Of a DNA stretch of 64,000 bases, positions 27,370 to 37,119 are shown piece after piece (the stretch's first letter is position 1; each line of letters begins with the position of its first letter). The DNA is from Sphingobacteriales bacterium TSM_CSS (GTDB lineage: Bacteria; Bacteroidota; Bacteroidia; Chitinophagales; UBA2359): NCBI GenBank assembly GCA_002212985.1, contig NBMY01000115.1:1-64000 (forward strand). Reading direction: 5' to 3'. Under the pieces are notes generated by a model that was given only the letters and a program-made list of their open reading frames with translations, did no database searches and was not told the DNA's origin. Position numbers and translations under genes: made by a program.

Positions 27370-28206
27370 CTAAAATACATTAAGTTGGTAACGAAGCATT
27401 GATTTTAGTAAAATTACCATTTTCTGATGGTTGGGTACTCTTATGCGTTGTTGCAAAACTTTTTGGGGTGGTGCATTCGTAATTTTATTAAACAGGTTTA
27501 AGTAATATTTATAGGCAGTATAAACGCCAAATTGTGCGCCTTTGGGCAATTGCAGAATGCCAGCCAGAGCTGCACCAAAATCTTCCTTAATATTTTGTTC
27601 AATCAATTGCTTGGAAGTTGCATTAAATTCGGCAAAATCAATGCCCGGAAAGTAAACGCGGCCTCGTTCCTCAAAATCGCTTTTCATATCGCGCAAAAAG
27701 TTAACCTTCTGAAATGCAGCGCCCAAGCTTCGGGCGGGTTCTTTCAGTCGGTTATACAACTCGTTGTCGCCTTCGCAAAATACCCGAAGGCACATTAAGC
27801 CTACCACCTCGGCAGAGCCATAAATGTACTGGTTGTACAACATGCCGGTATAGGTGGTTTTATACAAATCCATTTCCATACTTTTCAAAAAAGAGTCAAT
27901 AAGTTCCCATTCAATATGGTAAGTATGCACCACTTCCTGAAATGCATGTAAAACCGGATTCAGGCTAATATGCCGTTCAATGGCTTTCACGGTTTCCTGT
28001 TTAAACTCGCGCAGCAGTTCTTCCTTATCCTGTCCATGAAAAGTATCAACAATTTCATCTGCAAAGCGTACAAACCCATAAATGGCATAAATAGGCATCT
28101 GAAATTTTTTGTCAAACACTTTAATGCCCATGGTAAACGATGTGCTGTAATTTTGGGTAATAATTTTACTGCATTCTGCACAGGTGCTGCTGAATAGGTT
28201 TTGCAT
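27370..28206 (-). CDS. crtB: Phytoene synthase
   Basis: 278 residues. It condenses two geranylgeranyl diphosphates to phytoene. The two Asp-rich motifs are present: RFADEIVDTFHG and VNFLRDMKSDFEERGRVYFP. YAIYGFVRFADEIVD and the length match bacterial squalene/phytoene synthases. It lies in the carotenoid operon between crtI and the cyclase gene. Confidence 0.94.
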   Translation of the reverse strand: MQNLFSSTCAECSKIITQNYSTSFTMGIKVFDKKFQMPIYAIYGFVRFADEIVDTFHGQDKEELLREFKQETVKAIERHISLNPVLHAFQEVVHTYHIEWELIDSFLKSMEMDLYKTTYTGMLYNQYIYGSAEVVGLMCLRVFCEGDNELYNRLKEPARSLGAAFQKVNFLRDMKSDFEERGRVYFPGIDFAEFNATSKQLIEQNIKEDFGAALAGILQLPKGAQFGVYTAYKYYLNLFNKITNAPPQKVLQQRIRVPNHQKMVILLKSMLRYQLNVF

Positions 28207-28324
28207 AGGATTTGATTTTTATTTCGTATTAATATGTGGTTCACGCCTTAAAATTACCTTAGTCTTTTAACAAGATAATTTCATTTTTTGGCCGCCAGCG
28301 CGGAATTTTAATGCTTCGGTTAAT

Positions 28325-29857
28325 TTACGACAAAGTGTTTTCCATGTGCGGTGCAAGCGGTAAACCCGATGAAAGCGCCTGTGTGGTTTTAGTACCCACA
28401 ATTCGTTCCGTAACCAGTTTTGAGCTGATGAGCACAATGGGCAAACCTGTGCCGGGCACGGTTGAAGCACCTACATAAAACAGGTTATTGTAATTTTCAT
28501 CGGCATTGTTGGGGCGCAGGCCGGCTACCTGATCTAAGCCATGTGCCAAGCCAAGTCCGCTGCCTTTATAGAGGTTAAACTTATCGCGCCAGTCAATCGG
28601 GTTATAAATGGTGCGGCTTATGGTGTTGGCCTGTAAATCGTATCCAATCCGGGCCGACATATCGGCAATAATATTATCGGCAAGTTGTTCGCTGTCACTC
28701 CAATCGGGTTTAAAGCGCAAATCCGGAACCGGACAAAGAATAAAAATATTTTCGCAACCTTCTGGCGCACATTCGGGCGTAGTTTTCGAGCTTACGTTAA
28801 CATAATAGTATGGTTTTTGCGGACTTACCGATGTTTTAAATATAGTATCGGCATATTCCTTGAAATTATTGCCCAAAAAGTAGTTATGATGGTACAAATC
28901 GGGAATATTGCCTTTAACGCCCAAATAAATGGTAAAAGGTGCCAATGTCCACTTCATGTTATCGAGCTTCTGTTCCGAAAATTTAGCCCGTTTCAGCACT
29001 TTACCTCTAAAAAACGCAGCATCTGAATTAGACACATAAACATCGGCCTGCCATTTATTGCCGTTTTGGTCAATAAAACCGGCCAATTTTCCGTCTTTTT
29101 CTACGGATTCCACAATTTCGGTATTAAAATGCATGGTTACGCCGCGCTCCTGCAACAGTTGGGTAAGCGTTTCGGTAATGCGGTACATGCCGCCTTTTAC
29201 GCTCCAATAGCCGTCGTGTTCCAGTTCGGTATAGTTGAGCAGACTGTAAACGGCCGGCGTATCAAACGGTGTGGAACCCAGAAAAAACGCCACCAAAGAA
29301 AAAATTACCTTTACCTCCTGCGAACTGAAATTGCGCTCCAACTCCTGCCACATAGTGCGAAACAACATGGGGCTATGCTTAAGCGGCACGCTCATTAACC
29401 CCAATGCATAAGACAACAAACCGTTGAAGTTCTTTTTTATAATGCGGTATTCGGTATCATGAAATACCGATTTGGCCCTTGCCAGATAATGGCGCACCTT
29501 TTCCTCAAAGTCGGGTTCTATATCTTTAAATTCGCCTGCCAGTTTTTGAAGATCCTTGTAAATGAGAAACGGCTTGTTGCGATTGGCAAAATAAACCGAG
29601 TACACCGGGTTCAACTCGTGCAATTGCAGCGGATTTGGTATGTTGCAGTAGTGAAACAACTCTTCAAACTCATAGCTCATGCTAAAAAAAGAAGGGCCGA
29701 CATCAAAGGTGAAACCGTCTTTTTTAAGTTGGTTAAGCCTGCCGCCGGGCTGATGATATTTTTCTACCATTTCTACCTGATAGCCATGTGCAGTAAGACG
29801 AAGAGCGGTGGCTAAGCCGCCCAAACCGGTTCCTATTATCAGTGCTTTTTTGCTCAC
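28325..29857 (-). CDS. crtI: Phytoene desaturase
   Basis: 510 residues from a GTG start. The N-terminal dinucleotide motif is ALIIGTGLGGLATALRL, with DVGPSFFSMSYEFEELF after it; the C-terminal FAD contact is NLFYVGASTVPGTGLPIVL. It introduces the double bonds that turn phytoene into lycopene. A second CrtI-like gene (crtD), which some monocyclic pathways need, is not in the window. Confidence 0.93.
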   Translation of the reverse strand: MSKKALIIGTGLGGLATALRLTAHGYQVEMVEKYHQPGGRLNQLKKDGFTFDVGPSFFSMSYEFEELFHYCNIPNPLQLHELNPVYSVYFANRNKPFLIYKDLQKLAGEFKDIEPDFEEKVRHYLARAKSVFHDTEYRIIKKNFNGLLSYALGLMSVPLKHSPMLFRTMWQELERNFSSQEVKVIFSLVAFFLGSTPFDTPAVYSLLNYTELEHDGYWSVKGGMYRITETLTQLLQERGVTMHFNTEIVESVEKDGKLAGFIDQNGNKWQADVYVSNSDAAFFRGKVLKRAKFSEQKLDNMKWTLAPFTIYLGVKGNIPDLYHHNYFLGNNFKEYADTIFKTSVSPQKPYYYVNVSSKTTPECAPEGCENIFILCPVPDLRFKPDWSDSEQLADNIIADMSARIGYDLQANTISRTIYNPIDWRDKFNLYKGSGLGLAHGLDQVAGLRPNNADENYNNLFYVGASTVPGTGLPIVLISSKLVTERIVGTKTTQALSSGLPLAPHMENTLS

Positions 29858-29894
29858 GATGGTTATTTTTAAGTTACAATGCTATTATAACACC

Positions 29895-29925
29895 GCAAGC
29901 TAAAAAATGTTTAACCTTTTTCAAA
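29895..29925 (-). promoter_or_regulatory. Possible internal promoter for crtI-crtB-cyclase-crtW
   Basis: On the minus strand TTTG (29925-29922) and TAGCTTGC (29902-29895) are 19 bp apart, with one mismatch to TAnnTTTG. This would give a second transcript independent of osmC/cruF, with a leader of about 40 nt. Confidence 0.45.
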
Positions 29926-29942
29926 AAAAATTAAACAAAAAA

Positions 29943-30659
29943 TCACCAAACCACCAGAACTGTGTTTGCCAGAAAAAAGAAAACCTGAATTGCGAACACC
30001 CAACCTGCAAGGGGGTTCTGTTTGTTAAAAGGCATAGAGAAAAACAAGGCCTGCATGATGCCCGAAATTACAAACCATGCGCCATAATTCAGAAAAGGCA
30101 CCTTTCCGTATTGCCAGAACCAAAAATCAAGTCGTACGGCAACCGGTTCTATCAGTACATCAAGCAAGGTCATGAGCAATGCGGCAACAATACATTTGAA
30201 TACATCGGGTATGGGCAGGCGGCTTACTGCCGAACCGGAGGCATATACCAGCAAAAGCCAGTTTGCGCCAATAACCCAGGGCACTTTTCCGGCCAACAAC
30301 GGACCCAACGTTTTTCCATAGGAATAAGCGCCAAAAATTTTACCCGTAGAAACGCCCAACCATTCAACATACAAACCCGATGCTACAATTAGCACCGAAA
30401 ACAGCCAAAACCAGCCGCTGCGCAAAGGGCCAAAAGAAAGTAGTATTGTGGTGGTAATTACTAAGTTTAGCGGCACCAATTTCAAAAAAAGCGGTTGTGT
30501 TTGCGGCAGGTTTAAACCGCCAATGCCTACTAAGTACAGTATTGCCAAAACAAGCCCTGCCCATAAAGCAGGTTTTGTCAGAACAGCAGAAATGCCGGAA
30601 TTGGTTTGCAAAGCAAAAAAGTTGTTGTTATGGGTAAACAAACCGAATGTCTTGTTCAA
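29943..30659 (-). CDS. cruF: Carotenoid 1',2'-hydratase, CruF/DUF422 family
   Basis: Up to 238 residues, about seven membrane helices. The DUF422 signature is in GVSTGKIFGAYSYGKTLGP and VPWVIGANWLLLVYASG. CruF adds water across the 1',2' bond of an acyclic end, giving a tertiary hydroxyl group. The start is uncertain: the frame opens at a TTG (30659), overlapping the end of osmC by 32 bases, and no ATG is available until near the C-terminus. A downstream TTG is also possible. Tight overlap suggests co-translation with osmC. Confidence 0.8.
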   Translation of the reverse strand: MNKTFGLFTHNNNFFALQTNSGISAVLTKPALWAGLVLAILYLVGIGGLNLPQTQPLFLKLVPLNLVITTTILLSFGPLRSGWFWLFSVLIVASGLYVEWLGVSTGKIFGAYSYGKTLGPLLAGKVPWVIGANWLLLVYASGSAVSRLPIPDVFKCIVAALLMTLLDVLIEPVAVRLDFWFWQYGKVPFLNYGAWFVISGIMQALFFSMPFNKQNPLAGWVFAIQVFFFLANTVLVVW

Positions 30660-31035
30660 TATCGGGGTTAAGGCTTAGGGCTACGGGGCAGGTTCGGGCG
30701 GCATTTTCCAGTAAAATGCGGTCTTTTTCGGCATAGGCAACATGCGCAGGCATATACAGGGTTGCTTCAATTCTGGCAATTTTGCGCGGGTTGGCCTGCA
30801 TAATTTTGTTAATAGTTACACGGGTTCCGTCTATATTGAGGTCGTTTCTTTGAGCTACAATACCCATAATGGTAAGCATACAGGTGGCAAGGGCGGTAGC
30901 TACCAAATCGGTAGGCGAAAAAGCCTGGCCTAATCCGTTGTTGTCGGTTGGGGCATCGGTTATGAGCCGATTGCCCGATTGCAGGTGCACTGCTTCTGTG
31001 CGCAGTTGCCCCGTGTAAATTACCTCACTGGTCAT
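30628..31035 (-). CDS. OsmC/Ohr-family peroxiredoxin-like protein
   Basis: 135 residues. The two conserved cysteines are in ALATCMLTIMG and AARTCPVALSLNP, the usual OsmC positions, which detoxify organic hydroperoxides or bind related thiol substrates. SPTDLVATALATC is a good family signature. It overlaps cruF and heads the carotenoid gene run, which suggests joint use in oxidative stress defence; that link is inference. Confidence 0.9.
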   Translation of the reverse strand: MTSEVIYTGQLRTEAVHLQSGNRLITDAPTDNNGLGQAFSPTDLVATALATCMLTIMGIVAQRNDLNIDGTRVTINKIMQANPRKIARIEATLYMPAHVAYAEKDRILLENAARTCPVALSLNPDIEQDIRFVYP

Positions 31036-31278
31036 GTTGGGTGTGGTTAATAGGTAAATTGAACAGGTGTTAGAACAAATTTCGGCTTATTTTGGCACAA
31101 AAAAACCTGTTTTTTTTAATAATCGGTTTTAAAACATCTTTTTTTACAGTTTTAGCGTTATTTTTATCAACAATTATTAACAGGCTCAAAATTGGTTGCC
31201 TTGCTGCGCAGGTTAGTAGTAATGAATATTAAAATGTACCCGCGTTTTACTTTTACTTACAATTTATATTTAAACTTC

Positions 31279-32112
31279 ATGCCTTTATTTAAATTGTCGC
31301 AATATATACTTTTTACCTTGGTTTGCCTTATGGCAGGGCTGCATGTTTTGCAGGCGCAGGAACCTCAGGTTGGCACCACTCCTCTTACAGCAGACGATAT
31401 TGTGTTTAAACGCGAGTTCAGCATTGGGTTAAAAGCCCATACGCATGGCTACGGTCTGTCGGTAAACCGGGTGCGCATTGAAAATATATTCAAAAAGAAA
31501 ACCCTTGAAATAGAAGTAAGCAATATCAAACACCCCAAAGAACGGCGGCAGCAAAGCCCATTTGCATCGGGACGTAACTCGGCGCGCGGTTACGTGTATG
31601 GCAAACAGAACAGTTTTTACCAAGTGAGCGTAAATTTTGGCACCACCCGTACCATTTCCAATAAAGGGCAGCGCAACGGAGTACAGGTGGCTTGGTTTTA
31701 CAGCTACGGTCCATCTTTGGGTATAACCAAACCCTATTACCTTGAACTTATTTATGATGTTACCGAAACCGGTCAGTTTGTTACCCGAAACGAAAAGTAC
31801 ACACCCGAAAACGCTTCGTGGTTTTTAAACGAAGGGTTAATTTACGGTGCATCGGGCATTACCTACGGCTGGGACGATGTTAACTTTTTCCCCGGACTGC
31901 AGGTAAAAGGTGGCTTTAACTTTGACTGGGCTAATTTTTACAAAATGGTAAAAGCCATAGAAATTGGTTTTATGGTAAATGTTCATGCGGGATTGGTAAA
32001 AAATGACGAAGGCAACCTGCGCATTTCGCGGGTGCCCATTATGATTGAAGATGATAACTCTTTTCTGTTTACCAACCTATACCTGCGCCTAAATTTGGGT
32101 AAGCGCTGGTAA
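31279..32112 (+). CDS. Secreted or outer-membrane barrel protein of unknown function
   Basis: 277 residues from the ATG at 31279, chosen because a clear signal peptide follows (MPLFKLSQYILFTLVCLMAG, cleavage after VLQAQ); the frame is open from 31192. The mature part has alternating polar/hydrophobic strands, many aromatic residues and ends in LYLRLNLGKRW, as in outer-membrane barrels. No named domain is recognised. It is convergent with the aminotransferase gene. Confidence 0.65.
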   Translation: MPLFKLSQYILFTLVCLMAGLHVLQAQEPQVGTTPLTADDIVFKREFSIGLKAHTHGYGLSVNRVRIENIFKKKTLEIEVSNIKHPKERRQQSPFASGRNSARGYVYGKQNSFYQVSVNFGTTRTISNKGQRNGVQVAWFYSYGPSLGITKPYYLELIYDVTETGQFVTRNEKYTPENASWFLNEGLIYGASGITYGWDDVNFFPGLQVKGGFNFDWANFYKMVKAIEIGFMVNVHAGLVKNDEGNLRISRVPIMIEDDNSFLFTNLYLRLNLGKRW

Positions 32113-32123
32113 ACCAATGACTG

Positions 32124-33638
32124 TTACCACTCAAACCAGTTAGCAACCCTCTCGGCTGTGGCTGAAGGATGTGCCTTATGGTAAAACTCGTTGGTATGTG
32201 GGTTGTATTCATAGTCTTCAGCCCATGTGCGGTGGTTGACTGCCAGTTCTGCAATGGCATCTACCAGCAACTGTACTTCTGCATTGGTCATTACAGGGTG
32301 TACAGATGCCCGCATCCAACCGGGTTTGCGAGATAAATCGCCGGCATCTATTTGAGAGGTTATGTCGTGTGATGTATTTTGGGGTATGTTGAGCAAAAAA
32401 TGCCCGTAAGTACCGGCACAGGAACAACCGCCCCTTACCTGTATGCCAAAACGGTCGTTGAGCAGGGTAACGCCCAAATTATAGTGTAAGCCATCAATGT
32501 AAAACGATACCACTCCCAGGCGTTCCTCTATATTTTCGGCCAGTATATGCAGTCCGGGTATGTGTTTTAATCCAAAAAACAAAATTTTAAGCAACTCCTT
32601 TTCGCGTTCCAGCATATTGTCCACACCCATTTTTTCTTTCAGTTGTATGGCCATTGCGGCTTTTATGGTTTGCAAAAATGCGGGTGTACCTCCGTCTTCG
32701 CGGGCTTCAATGTCTTCCAAGAATTTGTGCTCGCCCCAGGGGTTAGTCCAGGCCACTGTGCCGCCGCCCGGGCAATCGGGCACTTTATTGGTATATAGTT
32801 TCGAGTCGAATATAAGTACGCCGGGCGTACCTGGGCCGCCCAAAAACTTATGAGGCGAAAAATAGACGGCATCTAATTTTGCATCTTCATCTCCTTCGGG
32901 GTGCATGTCAATATGTATATAGGGCGCCGAGCAGGCAAAATCCACAAAACACAAGCCACCATTGCGGTGCATTATTCGGGCAATTTCGTGGTAGGGAGTC
33001 TGCACGCCGGTAACGTTGGAGCAAGCTGTTACCGAGGCAATTTTGATTTGCCGGCTGCGGTATTTTTCCAGCAGCAGATTGAGGTATTGCAGGTTTACCA
33101 ACCCCTGTTCATCGGGCATAATGCACTCCACGGTTGCCAGTGTTTCGAGCCAGGAAGTATGATTGGAATGATGCTCCATGTGGGTTATAAATACTACCGG
33201 TCGCTCTGCTTCGGGAATTTGTACCGATGCGGCCCATTTTTCGGGAATGCGCAGTCCTAAAATTCGTTGGAGCCGATTTACCGCACCTGTCATGCCCGAA
33301 CCTGCCAGCAGCAGCACATCTTGCGCACCTGCATTTACATGCTGCTTAATTTTTTTTTGCGCCAGGTGGTAAGCCATAGTCATAGACTTACCCGTTTCGG
33401 TAGTTTCGGTATGGGTGTTTCCAAGAAATGGCCCCAGTTCGTGGCTCAAACGGTGCTCAATAGGGGCATACAACCTGCCGCTTGCGGTCCAGTCGGCATA
33501 TACAATACGCTGCTTGCCGTAGGGGGTAACAAAATATTGATTATAGCCCACTACCTGCCGGCGAAATGGTTCAAAATAGGCCTCTAAGTTGGTGGTAATA
33601 TGGGGTTGTTTTGCTTTTGTGGCAGGAATGGTCACCAT
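32124..33638 (-). CDS. Class V aminotransferase, cysteine desulfurase-like
   Basis: 504 residues. PLP-binding Lys is in DAVYFSPHKFLGGPGTPGVL. RIVYADWTASGRLYAPIE and NTHTETTETGKSMT are typical of the class V fold (NifS/selenocysteine lyase relatives). A Cys is present in GGCSCAGTYGHFLLN near residue 415. The length, about 100 residues above that of IscS, suggests a specialised subfamily rather than the housekeeping Fe-S enzyme. Substrate unknown. Confidence 0.85.
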   Translation of the reverse strand: MVTIPATKAKQPHITTNLEAYFEPFRRQVVGYNQYFVTPYGKQRIVYADWTASGRLYAPIEHRLSHELGPFLGNTHTETTETGKSMTMAYHLAQKKIKQHVNAGAQDVLLLAGSGMTGAVNRLQRILGLRIPEKWAASVQIPEAERPVVFITHMEHHSNHTSWLETLATVECIMPDEQGLVNLQYLNLLLEKYRSRQIKIASVTACSNVTGVQTPYHEIARIMHRNGGLCFVDFACSAPYIHIDMHPEGDEDAKLDAVYFSPHKFLGGPGTPGVLIFDSKLYTNKVPDCPGGGTVAWTNPWGEHKFLEDIEAREDGGTPAFLQTIKAAMAIQLKEKMGVDNMLEREKELLKILFFGLKHIPGLHILAENIEERLGVVSFYIDGLHYNLGVTLLNDRFGIQVRGGCSCAGTYGHFLLNIPQNTSHDITSQIDAGDLSRKPGWMRASVHPVMTNAEVQLLVDAIAELAVNHRTWAEDYEYNPHTNEFYHKAHPSATAERVANWFEW

Positions 33639-33708
33639 AAGTTTTGCTTTTATGCCACAAATTTACAAAAAAGTACAACGGCAAGGGGCAATTTACCAAT
33701 TGCGCCGC

Positions 33709-33748
33709 CAAAAAAAGAGGCCTTTTCGGTATAATACCAAAAAGGCCT
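33709..33748 (-). terminator. Rho-independent terminator of the SPFH gene
   Basis: AGGCCTTTT and AAAAGGCCT form a nine-pair stem that also encloses GGTATAATACC. Read on the minus strand it is followed by C then seven T, so it ends the SPFH lipoprotein transcript and partly insulates the aminotransferase gene. Confidence 0.8.
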
Positions 33749-33795
33749 GTGTACAAGCAATATTTATAAACTTATCTTTCTAATGTAAAAACCGG

Positions 33796-34572
33796 CTATT
33801 GATTTTGGTCCTGAATGAGCATCGGAGTTTTACCATCGGTAACAATTACCTTGGTATTGGGCGAGGTGCTCAGTTCTTTAAATGCTTCTATGCTGCGCAG
33901 TTTAATTATTTGTTCTGTCAAACCTTCCGAAAGTATTTTCTGAGCATCTCGAACTCCCTGGGCTTCTATTATTTTGCGCTCAGCCTCTAAACGCTCGCGC
34001 TGCAATTCAAACTCCATACGTTGGGCAACCTGTTCGGCAGCCAGCTTGTCTTCTATAGCAGTGGAAAGGGCCGGTGGCAATTGTATGCTCTTTAGCAGTA
34101 CGGCATCTATAATAAACCCTTTTTCATTGAGCAGTTTTGCCATGTGGGCGGCAATTTCGCGCTCAATGGTGCTGCGCTCTGCTGTGTGCATGTCTTTGGC
34201 GTAAAACCGCGAGCAAACATCGGCTGCCGAAGAACGGAATACGCTTAGTATAACCACTTCTTCGTAATTGGGACCAATGCTTTCAATAATTGAAGATGCT
34301 TTGTCGGCATTAACATTGTAGAGAATGGAAATTTCGGATTTAATGTTTAGCCCTTCTTTTGAGGGTAACGACAGTTTTACCTCAAGGTTAACCGTTCGGG
34401 TGGGTACTTTAATAATTCGGGAAGTGAAAGGGTTAAATACAGCCACACCGGGATCAATTTCTTTTTCTTTTAACTTGCCCAAAGTTCTTTTAACTCCAAC
34501 TTCGCCCTGCCTTATGATAGAGCAGCTACTAAGAAAGATTGCAGAAAGTAAGACTATAAGTGCAATTCTCAT
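33796..34572 (-). CDS. SPFH/prohibitin-domain lipoprotein
   Basis: 258 residues. The N-terminus has a lipobox (LSSCSI). IIRQGEVGVKRTLGKLKEKE and the following FNPFTSRIIKVPTRTVNLEV belong to the SPFH (prohibitin) domain, then a long charged helix region (about 160-225). Prohibitin homologues form membrane-bound oligomeric rings or scaffolds; lipid anchoring in place of a TM helix suggests a periplasmic or outer-envelope location. It stands as a single gene with its own terminator. Confidence 0.85.
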   Translation of the reverse strand: MRIALIVLLSAIFLSSCSIIRQGEVGVKRTLGKLKEKEIDPGVAVFNPFTSRIIKVPTRTVNLEVKLSLPSKEGLNIKSEISILYNVNADKASSIIESIGPNYEEVVILSVFRSSAADVCSRFYAKDMHTAERSTIEREIAAHMAKLLNEKGFIIDAVLLKSIQLPPALSTAIEDKLAAEQVAQRMEFELQRERLEAERKIIEAQGVRDAQKILSEGLTEQIIKLRSIEAFKELSTSPNTKVIVTDGKTPMLIQDQNQ

Positions 34573-34793
34573 GACTACAATAGTTTAACATGAAATAATA
34601 ATAGTAATACTACCATTTAACAAACAATTGCTTATAGTGTTTGCATTTTTACTTTTTTTTCAAAAAAATATCCTGTTAAATGTTGCAAAAGATCTGCCCG
34701 AAGCTCACGAAACTTTTCATTCTGCCCGAATGCTGCTTTTGACATGACAAGGCAAGGGATTGTCCATTGCAGGCCAACTGTAAACAACTTCAG

Positions 34794-37061
34794 TTAGAAA
34801 GGATACCCAATGGCTAAGTTCCACACAATATTATCGCGGCGCCAGTCTTTGGCAAAAGGCTGCGCCTTTTGAATTACCCAGCCCTGAGTAGGGGTTCTGA
34901 GCGGAAAAGCCCAATCGAGCCGAATGACGAAAAACACCAGGTCGAGGCGCAAGCCCACGCCGCTGCCAACACCAAATTGCTTGTAAAAACTGTTCCACCG
35001 GAATTTCGAATCTTCATCGCCCTTAAAAAGCCAAACATTGCCGGCATCGGCAAAAAGCGCACCTTTAATATAGGTATTCAGGCTAAAACGGTATTCTATG
35101 TTGGCGGATAACTTAATATCGCCGGTACGGTCAAAATTACCGGCGTTGGTACCGGTATCAAAAGCCTGCGAAACACCGGGCCCCAGGCTGCGAAGCCTGA
35201 ATGCCCGAAGGTCGTTGCTGCCGCCCGTAAAAAATTGCTTTACATAAGGCAAAACAGCTGAATTGCCATAGGGTATGCCAATGCCGCTCACAAGGCGGGT
35301 TACCAAAATCTGCTTGTTTCGGCTGCCGAGGTAGTTGAATCGGCGTAAATCTGCGTCGAGGCGCAGGTATTGGGCAAAGGGCACTCCCAACAATTCATGC
35401 GGGCTACTGCTACTGTTGTCAGTAGTTTTAAACAAGAGGTAAGCGAGGTTGCCGGTTAATTCTACATTGCTTTTAAAATACAGGTAATTGCGGTATTTCC
35501 CTTCGGGCGGCGGATTGGAGTAAATATAGGTATAGTTTGACCCGAAGATAAGTTGATTGGTAAAGCTGCGTTTTTGTTGGGGATTTTCGTCTAACTGGGC
35601 GAGAAAAGCAGAGTCGGCGGTAATAAGTTGTACAAAATTCAAAAAAGCGGGGTTAAAAATATGCTGCACGCTTTTTTGGGCACGCCAGTCGTACCCAAAG
35701 TTAAAATTGGCCAACCCTATGCTGTATTGCTGCAAACGGCGGGCAAAAGAATAACCTACCGAAAGGTTGGTTACAGGAATATAGTATTTTGAAATTTTAC
35801 CCATTCTGAAAGGTACAATGAGTTTGGGCACCTGTACTTTTGCCTGCCCGTTAATTTCAAAAGTATGGATAAAGGTTTGCCCAAAAGGGGTTTCAATACC
35901 GGTTCCAAGGTTAAAGGTAAAGGCTTCGGCACCTTTAAACCAGTTGCGGTTGCGATAGGTCATATTAAAAACAGAGCCTAAATAGCCTTCAACGGTGTTG
36001 GCCTCGGCCTCTACCTGAAGTTCACGTTGAGCATCGGGAGTAAGGTAAACGTATGCATTGAGCAGGTGTGCACTATCGGGTTGGGCTTTTTTAAATTTAA
36101 TATCTACAAATTTAAAAAGATCTATTTGCAGCAGGTGGTTAAGGGTGTATTCAAACTTCTTTTGTGAGTAGAGGTCGCCCTGCTGCAAGAGCATTTTATT
36201 AGCTAGGGCGGCAGGACGCACCACTTTTTGCGAGGTGATGAAATGGTAATTGTCATACACTACGGTATCGGCATCGGAGGTGGCTGCGTAGAGCGCAGAA
36301 TATTCGGGGTAAACAAAAATATTGTTAATATGGTAGGGAGCAAATGGTAGCCCGTTATTTTGCATTTGCGGGTTTACAAATAGGTTGATGGTACCTGATT
36401 GTTGGGCAGTATCGGCCTTAAAGGTAATATCGGCCGGGGTAAAATCGAAATAGCCCTGTTGGTGCAGCAGTCGGCTAATGCGGTTTTGTTCGGCTTGCAG
36501 TTGTTCGGTGTTGTAGGGGTTTCCGGGTTTTAGCAAGCTTTCGGAGTTGCTTTTTGCAATTATTTGCCCCAGTTTACCGGTATCTGTTTGGTAAACCACA
36601 CTGTTGTAGTGGTATTGGCGGTTGGGGATAAGCTGGTAAGTAAGGTCAATTACTTTGTTTTTGCGTGTAGAATCGTATTGTACATTGGCTTCAAAATAGC
36701 CTTTGTTAAACAAATAGTTTTCTAATTGTGTGCGGTTGTTTTGGGGTATAGCGGGGTTATACAATACCGGCGGTTGCCCGAATCGGCGGCCAATAAACCC
36801 CCTGATACCTCTTTTATGTCGCTGGCCAAGGTAATACGCCCAAAGTTTGGTTCGGAACATGCCAAACATTTTTTTGTTTGGCTGCGGGTTTAGCAGGTAT
36901 TCCAGTTCCGCCACCAGTTTTTTGGCGCTTTGCCCGTTGGGGGTTTCTTTTACTGCTACCACTGCCCCGCCATATAAATATTCGCCCTCTTTTAAATGCT
37001 TTACCGTATTACATGCGCCGGCAAGCAGCAGCAGGACACACAAAAATCCTATCAGTTTCAC
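34794..37061 (-). CDS. tamL: TamL-type outer-membrane assembly lipoprotein
   Basis: 755 residues from GTG at 37061 (a TTG just before is also possible). A lipobox (LLAGAC) marks it as a lipoprotein. The N-terminal third has POTRA-like segments, such as NYLFNKGYFEANVQYD, and the C-terminal third is a BamA/TamA-type barrel (SNDLRAFRLRSLGPG, terminal LAIGYPF). Lipid-anchored TamA relatives are known as TamL in Bacteroidota. It lies 55-58 bp after the pseudo-helicase-like gene and is probably co-transcribed. No tamB is in this window. Confidence 0.87.
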   Translation of the reverse strand: MKLIGFLCVLLLLAGACNTVKHLKEGEYLYGGAVVAVKETPNGQSAKKLVAELEYLLNPQPNKKMFGMFRTKLWAYYLGQRHKRGIRGFIGRRFGQPPVLYNPAIPQNNRTQLENYLFNKGYFEANVQYDSTRKNKVIDLTYQLIPNRQYHYNSVVYQTDTGKLGQIIAKSNSESLLKPGNPYNTEQLQAEQNRISRLLHQQGYFDFTPADITFKADTAQQSGTINLFVNPQMQNNGLPFAPYHINNIFVYPEYSALYAATSDADTVVYDNYHFITSQKVVRPAALANKMLLQQGDLYSQKKFEYTLNHLLQIDLFKFVDIKFKKAQPDSAHLLNAYVYLTPDAQRELQVEAEANTVEGYLGSVFNMTYRNRNWFKGAEAFTFNLGTGIETPFGQTFIHTFEINGQAKVQVPKLIVPFRMGKISKYYIPVTNLSVGYSFARRLQQYSIGLANFNFGYDWRAQKSVQHIFNPAFLNFVQLITADSAFLAQLDENPQQKRSFTNQLIFGSNYTYIYSNPPPEGKYRNYLYFKSNVELTGNLAYLLFKTTDNSSSSPHELLGVPFAQYLRLDADLRRFNYLGSRNKQILVTRLVSGIGIPYGNSAVLPYVKQFFTGGSNDLRAFRLRSLGPGVSQAFDTGTNAGNFDRTGDIKLSANIEYRFSLNTYIKGALFADAGNVWLFKGDEDSKFRWNSFYKQFGVGSGVGLRLDLVFFVIRLDWAFPLRTPTQGWVIQKAQPFAKDWRRDNIVWNLAIGYPF

Positions 37062-37119
37062 CAACTACAAACGGTTTTAACTGCAAGGCCATGCTTGTTA
37101 AGCACAGGCCTTGCGCAGA

